Below the pieces are notes generated by a model. The model was not told the DNA's origin, searched no databases, and saw only the letters and a list, made by a program, of their open reading frames with translations. From the NCBI GenBank assembly GCA_905221605.1, contig CAJNDS010002152.1, forward strand, positions 310,001-374,000: a DNA stretch of 64,000 bases. Reading direction: 5' to 3'. Origin of the DNA: Symbiodinium natans (lineage: Eukaryota > Sar > Dinophyceae > Suessiales > Symbiodiniaceae). The position numbers were made by a program, and so were the translations under genes. Within the stretch, counting starts at the first letter, position 1; each line of letters starts with the position of its first letter. Positions 32,121 to 43,704 of this stretch are shown piece after piece.

Positions 32121-33569
32121 TCAGAAGAAGTCGTTCACAGTCGGTCGAGAAACTGGCACGATCTCGCTGGCATGTTCAGTGCTATGAGGCCAGCTGCACC
32201 TCTCTCCCCATTCCTCCGCGCTACCGCCCTCGTGCAGATGCACTCCTAGCTCATGGAAAGGGATTAGCTCCTTGCGACCCGGCGCCCAGTAGTCTGCCTC
32301 CCAAAGAGGCATCACCCTGAAGCAGAGCTCTCGAGCCGTAATCTCCGGCTCCTCACCAAGTAAGCTCTGCATGTGCCTGAGCCGGTCAGAAGCTGCCAGT
32401 GCCTCACACTTGCTCCGTGCCAAAGAGGCACCGGGAAAACTCAAGAGCTGCGCCAGAAAACCTTCCATGGCATCGGCATCCAGTGACAGAACGGCAGAAG
32501 CAACGGACGGATGAAGGACCTCCTCAGACTGGGGCAACTCAACGCAGGCCGGAAACCAATATGTAAACGGGCCGATCGTCCCATCAAGTTCGTCAAATAA
32601 AACCATTGCCTCGCTGGGAAATGCGTTCAGAACTCGTGTCGAGTCAATGCAGACCAGCTCGAAAGCGGAATTTCCGGAATTTGGCTCGCATGAGTCCTCT
32701 CCTTCCTGTGGCCTTTGTGGGCTTTGTGGCCTTGCCTGTCTTAGCATCAGATTTGATGGGCCTCCGTCTCGTTGCATTGTTATGCAAGCACACACGCAGA
32801 GCCGATGTACGTTCTGCACATCCAAGTTAGAAACCACCTTGAAAAAGTCAGCATCTGTAGGTTGCTGACGGGTGTAGGTGTCTCTCAAGAGTGCCTCTAT
32901 GCCACAGCACTGTCCGCTGGGGGTTGCTGCGTAAGCCTGCCGGAGGTCCACCGAACCAAAGAAATTGGCCAGACGGGAGGCGGGCCCGCGCGATGACTCC
33001 GACTCCGCGATTCGAATGCACTTCTCCACCGTCACCCACATATTGGTCGGCCACGTCTTGCAGTGTTCCTGCGTCGCCTGGGCCCACACAGCCGTGTGCT
33101 TGCGCAGCACATCCATAACACTGAGATCTGTGAACTCGCTCGAAGCCAAGGGTAGATCCAGGGCGATGCAGGGGGCCACCACATCATGAAACCCTAGCCA
33201 GTCCGCAAAAACATAGTTGCACTCTTCTCGAAATGCAATCGATGGAAACTCCCCGCGATACTTTACCACAGCTTCTGCTACACCTTTTCGAAGAATCATG
33301 CCCACGAAGGAGCTCTCACCATTCGGCTTTACAATCTTAACTTCCACATCCGCGTCCAAAGCCGATTCACCTAGAAGGTCTCTCAAAGCAGCACAGGCGG
33401 GAGGCAGGGGACGACCGGCCCAACACGTGGCCAAAGTGCGCTGCAGTCCTTGGCGAGCCTCGACAGCTCCTTCTGCCTTGGCGGGGTCCGAGCAGCGCTC
33501 CAAGTCGTTTGCGAGGCTTCGAAGGCATTCTGCCAGCGCAAGCGGCGTCGGCACTTTGGGCAAAGTCAT
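32121..33569 (-). CDS. Intronless 482-residue protein with kinase-like (PI3/PI4-kinase-type) motifs
   Basis: A single uninterrupted frame runs from ATG at 33569 to TGA at 32121, the longest in the window. An N-terminal helical region is followed by VVKYRGEF (residue 101 on), which could hold the ATP-binding lysine. RDGGPSNLML (267 on) resembles the Asp-x-x-x-x-Asn catalytic loop of PI3/PI4-kinase-like and actin-fragmin-kinase-like folds, and VCIDSTRVL (306 on) resembles the metal-binding Asp segment. These suggest a lipid or protein kinase relative, or a pseudokinase. It is intronless where its neighbours are cut into many exons, which suggests a retroposed copy. Short tandem repeats lie directly upstream of the ATG. 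The family assignment is tentative; the coding call is firm. Confidence 0.72.
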   Translation of the reverse strand: MTLPKVPTPLALAECLRSLANDLERCSDPAKAEGAVEARQGLQRTLATCWAGRPLPPACAALRDLLGESALDADVEVKIVKPNGESSFVGMILRKGVAEAVVKYRGEFPSIAFREECNYVFADWLGFHDVVAPCIALDLPLASSEFTDLSVMDVLRKHTAVWAQATQEHCKTWPTNMWVTVEKCIRIAESESSRGPASRLANFFGSVDLRQAYAATPSGQCCGIEALLRDTYTRQQPTDADFFKVVSNLDVQNVHRLCVCACITMQRDGGPSNLMLRQARPQSPQRPQEGEDSCEPNSGNSAFELVCIDSTRVLNAFPSEAMVLFDELDGTIGPFTYWFPACVELPQSEEVLHPSVASAVLSLDADAMEGFLAQLLSFPGASLARSKCEALAASDRLRHMQSLLGEEPEITARELCFRVMPLWEADYWAPGRKELIPFHELGVHLHEGGSAEEWGERCSWPHSTEHASEIVPVSRPTVNDFF

Positions 33570-33587
33570 GTCGAGCCATGCCGCTCG

Positions 33588-33640
33588 TGACTGCTAGTGG
33601 CTGCTAGGGACTGCTAGTGACTGCTAGTGACTGCTTGTGC
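33588..33640. repeat. 10-bp tandem repeat (GACTGCTAGT)
   Basis: Five imperfect copies of a ten-base unit lie about 20 bases upstream of the intronless gene's start codon. Confidence 0.85.
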
Positions 33641-33974
33641 ACCAGGTTCTGGAGCAAGTTCCAGAACTTCTGGAGCAAGTTGGTGTGTCCATCGTGTCCC
33701 CTAACGACGTGTCGCGACTTAGCTGCTTGCTGTTCGGTCTTGCTATAGGCAGAGCACTGCCCAATTCCCACATATTCCCGAGAGCATGCTTTGTGAAATA
33801 CGGCGCGCGCTGACTACAAAAGAATGGGGGCACGAAAAGGGCCCCAGTGCAGGGCCCCCCCTACCCCCCACTCAACAGAGAACTATACTGAACCTGGAAC
33901 CCTCGCACAAAAAAAAAATCTAGCTGCTTCTTGGGAGCTATGGCACCAAAAAGAAAGAAACTGTTCCCAAGAAT

Positions 33975-34430
33975 CCCTAAACCCTAAACCCTAAACCCTA
34001 AACCCCCTAAAAGAAGCTCACAGAGGCCGCGGCTCGAAGTCTCGATTCTTGGAAGCGTCGTCTCCGGCGGAGCCAAGATGTCCAGCAAGGAGGGCGTGGG
34101 AGGGGCGTCGGGCTTATCCTGGCGGATCAAATCATTTAGGGTTTAGGGTTTAGGGTTTAGGGTTTCGGGTTTCGGGTTTAGGGTTTGGGGTTCAGGGTTT
34201 AGGGTTTTTTCCCACCCGTGTCGCAAGCGTTTACGGGGAAAGGTCTGAGACATACTGGAGCCCAAGTTCAGAAAAACGGGATGGCTTTGATCAGGCCCCA
34301 GGGCTGTTCCTTGTAGGACAAACAAGTAGAACAAGCAAACTTTTCCAAAGTACAAGCAACCCGAACCTGCAATCCGAACCAAGTCCAGGGTTTAGGAATT
34401 GGGGTTTAGGGTTCGGAGTTCGGTGTTTAG
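33975..34430. repeat. Cluster of telomere-like tracts in both orientations
   Basis: CCCTAAA units at 33975-34011 face TTTAGGG units at 34135-34209 and degenerate ones at 34387-34430. The first two form a head-to-head inverted pair about 125 bases apart. No coding sequence is seen between them. Confidence 0.9.
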
Positions 34431-34822
34431 GACCCCCACATCTTCAGTGCCCCCTTAAGCACTCCTCCTGCATGCAGCGTTGGGCGGGCCTCCTCGTTTT
34501 GCACCACGATTTTCCAAACTGCCTGTAGCCGATCGGAGATGCCCTCGCCAGTCCCGGTCCTGGTAACCGTAGCGGAAGCAAGATGGAAGAAGTCTACGTT
34601 GACCACCCCACAAAAGGCACCAAAAGGCCTGGAACATGTCAAATTCAGGGTAGTTGAGAGCACATCTGAAGGAAAAAAAAAAAAAGGCCCTCCCAAGACT
34701 TCAGGGTGGGATAGAGTGGGCTCCTTGACACAGCTTGCCTCTCTCTTATTCTTGCCTTTCCCCTTTGAAACCCCCTTCTCTCCCCCTTGAGTCATCAGGT
34801 ACTTGCTTGCTTGCTTAAACAG

Positions 34823-34923
34823 GGGTTTGCGAAAAATAAGGGTGCCTTCTTGGGGGCCGTATTCTAAGGACATCTTTCTTCTTTGGGGGTCTATTTTAGG
34901 GTTCCCAGGATTTTCGTAAACCC
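34823..34923. mobile_element. MITE-like inverted-repeat element, copy 3 (best preserved ends)
   Basis: A 101-bp element with terminal inverted repeats GGGTTTGCGAAAA and TTTTCGTAAACCC (12 of 13 positions pair). The interior shares GGTGCCTTCTTGGGG with copy 1 and a GGGTCTATTTTAGGG phrase with the others. Noncoding. Confidence 0.7.
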
Positions 34924-35129
34924 ACAAATGTCTTCTACCACAGTGCCACAAAGGAAAGCATCGCCTCTGTCGACCATCATGGGATGAAAGCAAGACCTCC
35001 GCCTGGCATCACACATGTATAGCGTTGATGATACATAATGCAGGGACATACAGATCAAATAATGTAGAACATGATCTCCATAATGTTCAGCAGCAGAATG
35101 TGCCGTCAGCACGCATCCCAGCCTCATCC

Positions 35130-35366
35130 TCAAACACAAAGCTGCTGCGTGTCTGCTTGAAACTTTGCCTTCCCTGTCAGTTCGGGCGTAAAGCTGTCGC
35201 AAGACTCAATGCTCGCTGTGCTTTCCGCATGTCGGGCCTTTCTGTGCTCTCCGCCGACAACGCTTCCACCGAAAGTTGGATCTCGAAACAAGGGCTTCCA
35301 GCGACCGCGACTGCTTCTCTGCAAGGGCCCTTCCTGGAGAGCCGGTGCAGAGACACTTTTCCTCAA
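35130..35366 (-). CDS. Ser-rich exon of an unidentified protein
   Basis: The minus-strand frame encodes KSVSAPALQEGPLQRSSRG and later AESTASIESCDSFTPELTG. The RKSVSAP-type sequence is a plausible phosphosite. The limits are not fixed and no domain was recognised. It may belong with the membrane segment at 35.9-36.1 kb. Confidence 0.4.
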   Translation of the reverse strand: MRKSVSAPALQEGPLQRSSRGRWKPLFRDPTFGGSVVGGEHRKARHAESTASIESCDSFTPELTGKAKFQADTQQLCV

Positions 35367-35929
35367 ATTGCCAGCCGGGCGCTCCTCAACAGTTGAACAC
35401 AGGTTTCAGGTTTGTTTCAGGTCTCAAAGCAGTCCCTTCTGCAGAACTGCTGGCACCAGAGCATGACGACTGCAAACCGCAATCTCTGCAACCAGGATGC
35501 CACAACTTGAGGTGCATCTTCCTTGGGTGAACATGCTACGTAATCCACGGTCTGGTAGATGCCGCAACCCATGTGCAGTTGTTCATATGCGACGGCTTAA
35601 CCCGCTACGAACCCTTCGAGTGCACTGGCTAGAATTACACCAGTTGGTCTGCGGTTCTGCTGCAGCACCCGGCGTTGCCTGGCTAGGCTGCGGGCTCGAC
35701 ATGCCGCATCATTCCCAAAAAATATGGGTTGTTCTCTTGTCAGGCTGGTATTGACAGAAAACTTGGATGCATCAAAAAAATATGTCCACAAACTTCTAGC
35801 ACCCATCCGCACCATGCGCAGAACTTCTCTGCTGAGATCCATTATTCTGTTCCTCCGTTTCTCCGGCCTACGTGAGATCCTAGCGCCCAGTCAGCTTTGC
35901 CGAGCAGGCGCCTCGAGCCTTCTACCCCA

Positions 35930-36060
35930 TCAAGAGCCCACATGCGATCTCCACGGGCACGGATACCCGGACACAGCATCCATACATATTGGACCAGAAC
36001 CTCAACAGCAAAGGCCAGGCCCAGCACCAGCTGCTTCTTTGTCTCGGCCGGTTGCCAGGA
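35930..36060 (-). CDS. Exon with a predicted transmembrane helix
   Basis: The minus-strand frame encodes KKQLVLGLAFAVEVLVQYVW followed by MLCPGIRARGD, a 20-residue hydrophobic helix between basic residues. It is probably part of a membrane protein on the minus strand; no family was recognised. Confidence 0.4.
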
Positions 36061-36864
36061 AAAGGGGCCTTGCATGTGTTCAGGCCGGACGCTTGGCATG
36101 ATGTTCAAAGCTCGCATTCCAGGGGACGTTCTCAAGCATGCACAAGGCATGTGCGCAGTGCTCTCAGAGCCATAAGACCAGCACCATCTGGACATTCTTC
36201 CAGCGTGCTCAGTGTTGGCGGCAGTCGGATGCCTTGCCTGGGGTAGCATTGCATCTCCAAGGCCCACGGCTACTTCCATGATTGGGGGGTCAAGTCAAGA
36301 TAGTGCAGCCGGCAGGCGGGGGCAGCTGTTTGCCACTGGGATTGTATCTAAAGGTGTAGACCATGTCTCGATCGGCCTGAAAGTCCCATGGTGTCTTGTT
36401 GCGTACTGCACACAATCACAACTGCGCCATTCTGATGGCGAAGACAGCTAACAATCTGCGCAACATGTCCGCTCAAAGAGGCTCCCCGGCCCGCTGGGCG
36501 TTGTAGTTCTCTGCTTTGCCAGGCCGGCGACCAGCATCGCGCCTTTTGGGCAGCTCTAAGTGTAGAAGAGTCTCGTTCAAGGAAAACCCTAAAAGCATCG
36601 GAAGAGTTAGGAACTGAAGACTCTAGACTCTAAACATGCTCCTGGCCTATCGCCATATGCTCGGCCGTACCGATGAAGGTTCCACTGGAGGAAAGGCACA
36701 GTTTCCACCTCAAAGCACAGATGGGCCTCAAAACCCTGGACTAGCAGGTACTTGGCAGATATTTGACAAGAATGCATGAGTTGTGAGTTGTTGCAAGCAT
36801 GGACAGCAGCCTTTTATTTGGTCTCGCGCTGCCCTTCTTCTCTCTTTGAGAGAAGGTCAGCTCT
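36061..36864. other. No gene resolved
   Basis: Spacer or intron sequence downstream of the WD40 gene; no consistent exon was seen. Confidence 0.4.
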
Positions 36865-39810
36865 TCACTCATCGTCACAAGCTGAGCCCGCCGTGTGTGT
36901 TAGAGCTGCAGGCAGAAAGATGGCCGCGAGAAGGCCCTCCTGACATCAGCCGACGAAATTAAGCGGCCCCAGCGCAAAATGTCAATCGACGACATGCTTC
37001 CAGGGCGTTGCAATGTCCTCATGGCCACTGAAGACACGAAGGCACTCTGCCGTCTCCACATCATACAAGCGAGCAGTCCAGTCACCCGCACAAGTCAGAA
37101 CTGCATCACCGCTAGGGGAGAAGACGGCCGAGGACAGCAAGCCTGGCGCAGTGCATGACCAGCGATGGCCATCTCTCCAAGTCGCAATTCAGGATGCCTT
37201 GCCTGTGTGCCCCGAGAAGGTCCTGGCGCGGCATGTAAATGACTTCATCAGCTCGAACAGCTGCTGGCCCTCATCAGATATCATCCTAACTGGGGTATCC
37301 TGCCATATTCTGGCTCTGTAGTTTCTGCGGCGATAGACTGTCTCAAAGTCACAAAGTCCTGGTGCATCTGCCATCGTCCACCGCAAACATCTTGGCCACG
37401 TTGCCGCTGACGGCCCCCACCAGGATCGATTCCCCACAAGGCGAGAAGCAGCAGCTGCGAGCAGATCCCGCATGCCTACGCAGCGCCCAAGAGCTCAACT
37501 TGCTGCAATGCTCCTCAGAGATGCTGATTTGCCTGCGGAAGTCGCGGATGAGGGAGGCGGTGTTGGCATTAAACAGCCGGAGTACGCCATCGGCACAACT
37601 TGTCAGAAGGGTCCTTGACAATTGAAACATGTGCAAGAGGGCGCATTCACTCATCAGCCGCATGCTGCTCATTCCGGTCCAAGGTTCGACATGTCAGGAG
37701 AAAACCTGGCCTCAGCTGCGCGCATCTTCATGGAATGGCGCATGATCGTAGCTAACGTCGTGCAACCTACACTGCCCGCAAGATGCAGGTCCGGGAACTG
37801 CCGGGAACCCTGAGTCGGACATTGTCAGGTAGTGCGTCAGGGGCAATGCCACACCATAGGGGAACATGCGGAAACAAAATCTCCACTCACCATCTCCGCC
37901 GTAGTGTACAGACACAAATGAAAACAGTACGAGTAGCATGGGGTATGAGAGAGGACTTGCTTCAGCCCAGCCCGGCTGGGACCTGTAAAACCACCCAGGC
38001 CCGGCACAGCACAGCCCTGCAAAAGGAGGACTCACCTATTGTACGAGTAAAGGGGCGACCTGGTCACCGAAGTGCTTCTCGCACATGCGCGCTTGCAGAA
38101 GGCCGCAACCAGAACACCGCCACACTCCAACCCACAAGCGCAGAATCAATGACGACAGAACCAGGACCCCACACACCGGCTAACAACACACGTGGACGGG
38201 CTGCAGCCTTGCAAGAAGCAGCGGTCCCAGGCGCATAGCAGCACACAACCTCCCTACAGATCCCTGTCAGGGCATGGTGCGGTCGAGCTGTCGTGATCAC
38301 TACAGCATGCTTATTTAGGCTGCATTCCTGTGGTTGAATTCGCTCAACTGCTGCCCAGTCGCTGCCAAAACATGGCCCATGTGGCCTTCAAAGAGCTGCT
38401 CGCTCTGCCCGAACCTCACGTCGAATATCTGCGCCGTGTGCTCCTTGAAGGCAACGACCACCTGCTGCCAGGATGTTTGGCCTGCGCCATGGAAACATGG
38501 AACGAGGGAACATGACAGCCCTTTTCAGAAACCATCCCCACCTTCGCGCTGTTGGGGGAGAACTTGGCTTGCAAGGCGCGCCCCAGCCTCGTCTGAGTCT
38601 CATGACGCCACCTGTGCCGCTACAAGCGTTCGTCTGCGACCAAGGCGCGCAGCAAGCGCGCGTGGTGCCTTGTTCTGCGCCCAGTCGACAAGGTGCACGT
38701 CCCCTTCGGCACTCACGAGAAGCAGCATAGTGCCATCTGGAGCCAATGCCGCACTCGCAAGGCCCTGGAACGCGGCACAGGTGTCGGTATTTTGAGACTT
38801 TTGTCTGCATGTCGGTGGAGGGTGCTGCAAGGTTCTCGACAGACTTCGTTTCTGGTTCCGAGCGGATGGCTGCAATGCACAGCTTTTCGATGGGTTTGTG
38901 CGTCGTTTGGCTTTCAATGAATCAGTGGGTTATCGATTCTTCTGGGCATCTTCAATTTACGGGCATGCTCGAGCCCCCGCCTCCTCACCACTTCTGTCTT
39001 GCTTCCCAAAGTGAGGAAGTTATCTGAAGAATGGTCTGCTTGATTGCGACGGAGGCCCTGCATAACACATCCTTGTTTTCGTTTGATGGAGCGGCAGATC
39101 TACTGCAACTACAACATATTTGAATGTGGTGTTGTATGTTGTTTTCAACTGCTTTGCAAGAGCGCTTCATTCTTCTGTCTCTGGATTGTGCAACTGCAGA
39201 CTTGAAACAGCTTCGTGTGTTTATTACAGGGTTTCAATCCAGAGTAACAACTGCGGCACCCCTTCCTATTCTTTCAGGAAACTTCGGCTCCTCCAGCTGA
39301 AACCGATAGATCCTCTCCCCGGTGCTCGATTTGTACAACGAGACCATGCCGTTCGCACAGGCCATGAGAAAGATACTCCCACTCTCCTGGGTGCAGGGCA
39401 CAGTGCGATGTTGCTTGAGCAAGCTGCCAAAGGCATTTCCATAACGAAGTCGTTTCTTGCCGATCGTTCAGGCAGGCGAAGTGTCAGAGACATCGGCTGA
39501 CATGATGTCTTCGTAGCCCGTGTCGTCGAAGTTCTCGTTGAAGGAGCACTCACATAGACCTAGTCCAAATCTGTACTGTTGCCCGACACGCTACAAAGCA
39601 CAAACAAACGACTTTCTCGATACGTCGATACTGTATCGACGTAAAACGGAGACAGTGGCCACGATTGAAAACTGTGAATAGCAACGCTACTCTGCCCTGT
39701 GATTCGAGGGAAGCCACCTGTCTCAAGGTCGAAAATCTTGGCCGTTGCATCTTTTGAGGTGGTCAGCACTCTCGTGGCCTGCACTTCGGAGAACCGCATC
39801 TTCAAAAGGG
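36865..39810 (-). CDS. WD40-repeat protein
   Basis: Successive minus-strand exons each encode a beta-propeller blade. About 39799-39718: RVLTTSKDATAKIFDLETG. About 39400-39260: SIFLMACANGMVSLYKSSTG. About 38790-38690: LASAALAPDGTMLLLVSAEG then DVHLVDWAQNK. About 38470-38370: VVVAFKEHTAQIFDVR. About 37630-37360: TLLTSCADGVLRLFNAN and CCFSPCGESILVGAVSGN. About 37290-37190: VRMISDEGQQLFELMKSF. About 37130-37020: SGDAVLTCAGDWTARLYDVE. WD40 propellers are scaffolds for protein complexes, but the partner cannot be told from sequence. Several donors appear to be GC. The 3' end is tentatively the TGA at 36865 and the 5' end is unresolved; a frame at 39960-39860 may be an earlier exon. Confidence 0.8.
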
Positions 39811-41440
39811 TCACATGAATCCGAGCCGTGAACGTTTGAGCAAGAATTTCGATTCATGGTTTACAGAGGTACCAGCTCGACATATCGCCTCAAAGCCACC
39901 GCGTCCTGGCTGCACCACAGCTGTGAGCTCCACGCCGGGCACAAGCAGCCCAGCTGCCGAGACCTTTAACACCCCCGCAGGTCCACTAATGATCTTGCAA
40001 GCAATGGAAAGCAGGGCACCTCGTCATCAACAGACAGCTCTTGCCCTTGCAACCTAAGCTTTGCTGATCCGACTTTCAGAATCAGAATAGTCATATCATG
40101 CATCCAAACGGCACTAGGCGCACAGATGGCACGGAGATCTGCCGGAGGATGGATGCTACTTTGTCACCCGCCTGCTGCAACGCACGCACCGATCACCTAG
40201 AACGATCGTAGCATTGACGTGCCAAAGCATGGGTCTGCTACCAAGCATCATAAATAGAAACGTTGGCCAGGAGCTCGCCAGAGAGTGAGTACACCGGAAC
40301 AGTGGCCATGCGCGCATGGATGCACTGCAGGGGTACTACGAATATCGGTCTCTGACTTGTTGTCCGACAAAGAAAGAGTTCTGTGCTAGTCTCGGTTACC
40401 GCTCACCCAATCACTTCACCTTCCTTGCAGTACACACCGCTACTTCCAGTCATCGTGCAAACAAGCACTGTCAGAGCCGTCTGGCAACAGGGTCAAGCTG
40501 AAGGAACGCCAGACGATGGGCTACACATGCCACTTCTGTGCCAGCAGCTCACAAAATGAAAGACCGTGTGTTCTTATGGAAGACTTGGGCGCGAACATGA
40601 TCAAATTCGTTCTCTTTGGCAGCGAAGGTTATGTACCTGAGCTACTTTATTTATTCTCCCGGCAACTCCAAGACATTGGTTTCTACCGGCTAACGCACTC
40701 TACAGTGTTACAGACGGTCGTAAACTGAACGTATCTTCCACGTTCGCAGCTCAGGCAAGTGTCGAATATCGGACGCCCACTGCTCCCATGTTCGAAGCAA
40801 CCTGGCAGATCATCACACTACAGCAGCCTAACTCTCACCTACAAAGGGAGCAAGCTATCAATTACGATTTCGGCATGCAGCGAAGGTTCTCAATTCTGCC
40901 GCCTTCTGCCCATATCCCTCAGCCATGGCCTTCACCAAGCCACCGACTTTCATGAAGGATCGCAACGCCCGAAAGAATAAGCGCATCAAGTTTTCCTCAA
41001 GAGAAGCAAGCCGCAGGTCACAGTTGCTTCAGGCGGCGGACTGTGGCCCTAGCTGCCCACCCCATGCAGTCGTGCGTCATGACGCCAGTTCACAAACGGG
41101 TGACCGTCGAAAAAGCCACCCACGGCTCCTCTTTTGCAACATCTGCAACTAGTGACGCCAAGTTCTGCTCTCCGAAATCTCTGTTTGGCTTGGCTTCTGG
41201 CCCGCATGGGGAAAGTTGTAGTAAACTGCCCCAATGGTCCCCTGACAGGCTTCAGGGCTAAAGCGTCATTTGATTTTAAGAGTCGGCCCAAACCTCCAGA
41301 CCCTTAAACTTCGGATTCATAGCGATTCGGGTGCAGTCGATCTCGTGATGGACGTCTGAGAAGTGATCCTTGCCATGACATGTGGGGCATCTTGCGCAAA
41401 TCGCTCTTAACACAACACTCAAAATACGCGATAGCTGAGC
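39811..41440. other. No gene resolved beyond a possible exon at 39.9 kb
   Basis: A minus-strand frame around 39960-39860 encodes AAGLLVPGVELTAVVQPG and may be the first exon of the WD40 gene. From 40.0 to 41.4 kb only short frames are seen. Confidence 0.4.
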
Positions 41441-41449
41441 GCCTTAGAA

Positions 41450-41696
41450 CATTGTGTCAGGCTGTGTGCATGGCTCGTCCTCCAGGGTCTTGATGGTCTC
41501 ATCTATCTCCTGCGTCAGCTTTGCAGTTTAGACTGTTAAGCGGAGACCACCTTTGCCGCTGGCCCGCTTCTCCTGGCCTCATAGCGCTCCCTCAGCGTCT
41601 CTAAAGACTCGAAGGTTGTGGCAATAACCCGGCCCACATGGCCTGAAACGAAACCAGAAACTGACTTGCCTTGAAGGCGCTAGAGCTGAAGCGATG

Positions 41697-41729
<33 letters not shown>

Positions 41730-43346
41730 GCGTAAAAGAAGAAGTCCCAGCCCGCGACCCAGAACTTTGCGATGTTTTGCTAAATTCAACCTCAGCAAGC
41801 GCTCAGGATCAGGGAACCCACAGCACGCTAAGTCGCGCGCATCCTCTCAAAAGAACAGCTCAAAAGGAACCCAAGGGCTCAAAGAGCCCCTGAACTTCCT
41901 TGTCGCAAAGCGGCGCGAAGCTCAAGTTGGCATCCCCAAAAACCTCAAAGGCTCAAAGGGTTCCGGGGGGATCCTCGAGGGCTTCTTTGGGGATTTTCGT
42001 GGGCGGGGGTGTCGGGTTTTGATACGGGGGGCCCACTGCATGAAGCGAGTTGAACTTCAAGTAAGAAACTAAAAGAAGCCAGAGCCAGACTCAGCCACCC
42101 CCCTTTGCCCAGCCGAGTCTCCACAGCATCTGCAGTGGGGTCGATGAGCTCGAGCCGATGGAAGCGGCCAATGGCGGCCAAGCCCGGCGCATCTCAGGGA
42201 AGATCCGGCGCTTGAGGAACCCGAATGTAGACTCTCTCGTATTGCCAAAAAAGGCGACATGACTTCAACAAGCACTTCTTCAGGCGATCAATCAAGGACA
42301 ACGGACTCGATGAAGCCCTGTGAGATTCCAAACCGCAAGAGGCTCGGGAACGGTTGCGGGCAGCTGCAATGGCTGGGACCCCCAACCTTGATTTGAGAAC
42401 CCTGCCCTCGAAAGCCCTTGAATCTACTCAGACCACTTGCCCCAAATATAAGTAGAAAAATTGAACACAGGCGAAGACCCTCGTCGGCCGGGCCTGGCAT
42501 GCAACCTTCCGTCCGGCCCTCCAGGGGAGAGGACTTCTTTGCCTCTGGGCGAGGTAAGGTGAAGTTCGTGCAGCAGCGACATGCAGCGACATGCTGCTGC
42601 AAAGTAAAACACCTGCTCACCTGCGCAGACCTGGAACTACAGCGAAAGAATGTCGGCTGCCTCCACAACCAGCTGGGCCATGTCTTGCGTACCGTCATAG
42701 TGATTTATCACGTACCTCAAGTCCTGTCACAGGCAACCGCGAAAGCTGCTTGAGACACATGCTGGATCAACTGGCCTTGTGGTTCAATGCGCGCAAGAGA
42801 CCTCAGAATAGCAGATGGTGGCAGACTTCTGGCAACCCTCAACGCCATGAGGCTCAGGCCGTCTGACTCAATGCCCAGCTTCCACTTGTCTCGGAAAGTC
42901 TGCAGCCTCAGGTCACCCCGAGTTCGGAACCCCTGCTCGGCCTGCTGCCTTTCAAATGAGGTGGCAGGCGTGTCAAGGGGTCCGCCACCCAACGTCTGGC
43001 CTTCCAGCCCTGAGCCACAGGAAGCAATGCTGATTATCATCTTTTCTGCTACTTTAAAACTTTTGCTTTGTCATGTTTCGTTACTATTCACATTGTTCAT
43101 AGCATGGCCGGGTGCCAGGCACAGGGCGACCTGCGTGGCCACCTGGTCGGCCGGGATAGTCCTCAAGATGTGTATGGAGGGCGGAGAAGGGTAGGGAAGG
43201 GGCTGTTGAGCAGAATGGTGCACGTAACGTTCGGCCCAGGCTCCTGAAATTATATTCATCCGGCATGAAGGAGGATCGCACCAGATAGTCGAGCTCCCTC
43301 TGCTTTAACCCTTCCAGAACGTGCAGCATGACTTTGTCATCCAACC
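41450..43346 (-). CDS. Unidentified helical protein, several exons
   Basis: About 43346-43228: after a CCAAG acceptor, LDDKVMLHVLEGLKQRELDY then LVRSSFMPDEYNFRSLG. About 43010-42745: RTRGDLRLQTFRDKWKLGIE and, further on, AILRSLARIEPQGQLIQHVS. About 42719-42640: YVINHYDGTQDMAQLVVEAA. About 41645-41540: VGRVIATTFESLETLRERYE. About 41525-41450: LTQEIDETIKTLEDEP. The segments are strongly helical and co-linear on one strand, consistent with an ARM/HEAT- or coiled-coil-like protein, but I do not recognise the family. A 31-base poly-G run lies in what would be an intron at 41.7 kb. Confidence 0.5.
41698..41728. repeat. 31-base poly-G run
   Basis: Uninterrupted G homopolymer within a presumed intron. 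Frames through it read as polyglycine or polyproline and are artefacts. Confidence 0.95.
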
Positions 43347-43397
43347 TTGGCTCGGCAGATGCCCAGATTTCGCCGAGATATTGCGTTTACGACGATG

Positions 43398-43466
43398 GGG
43401 GACCCCTAACATAGACCCCAAATAGCAGGATTCCCTTATTTTCGGGACGCCAATAAGGTAACCCCC
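43398..43466. mobile_element. MITE-like element, copy 4 (reverse orientation)
   Basis: Read on the minus strand it gives GGTTACCTTATTGG, GAATCCTGCTATTTGGGG and TGTTAGGGG, closely matching the interior of copy 2. It abuts an 18-G run at 43471-43488. Confidence 0.6.
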
Positions 43467-43470
43467 AATA

Positions 43471-43488
43471 GGGGGGGGGGGGGGGGGG
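43471..43488. repeat. 18-base poly-G run
   Basis: Homopolymer directly beside the reverse-oriented MITE-like element. Confidence 0.95.
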
Positions 43489-43704
43489 TTGGGATTCCTT
43501 ATGGCAAAGCGTGAGAGTCTGAGACTCCAGCCTGTCCCATCTCCTTGGTGCGAAACGCGGTGTCCCACATTGCAAACTTTCACAGCAGATGATCCATTCT
43601 TAAGTGTTCATCTGCCAAAGAATTCTTATTATTAGTATGATTACGACTATTCTTATTGTTGCTATTATTATTCTTCTTTTTTTAATCTATGTATTTATTT
43701 AGTT

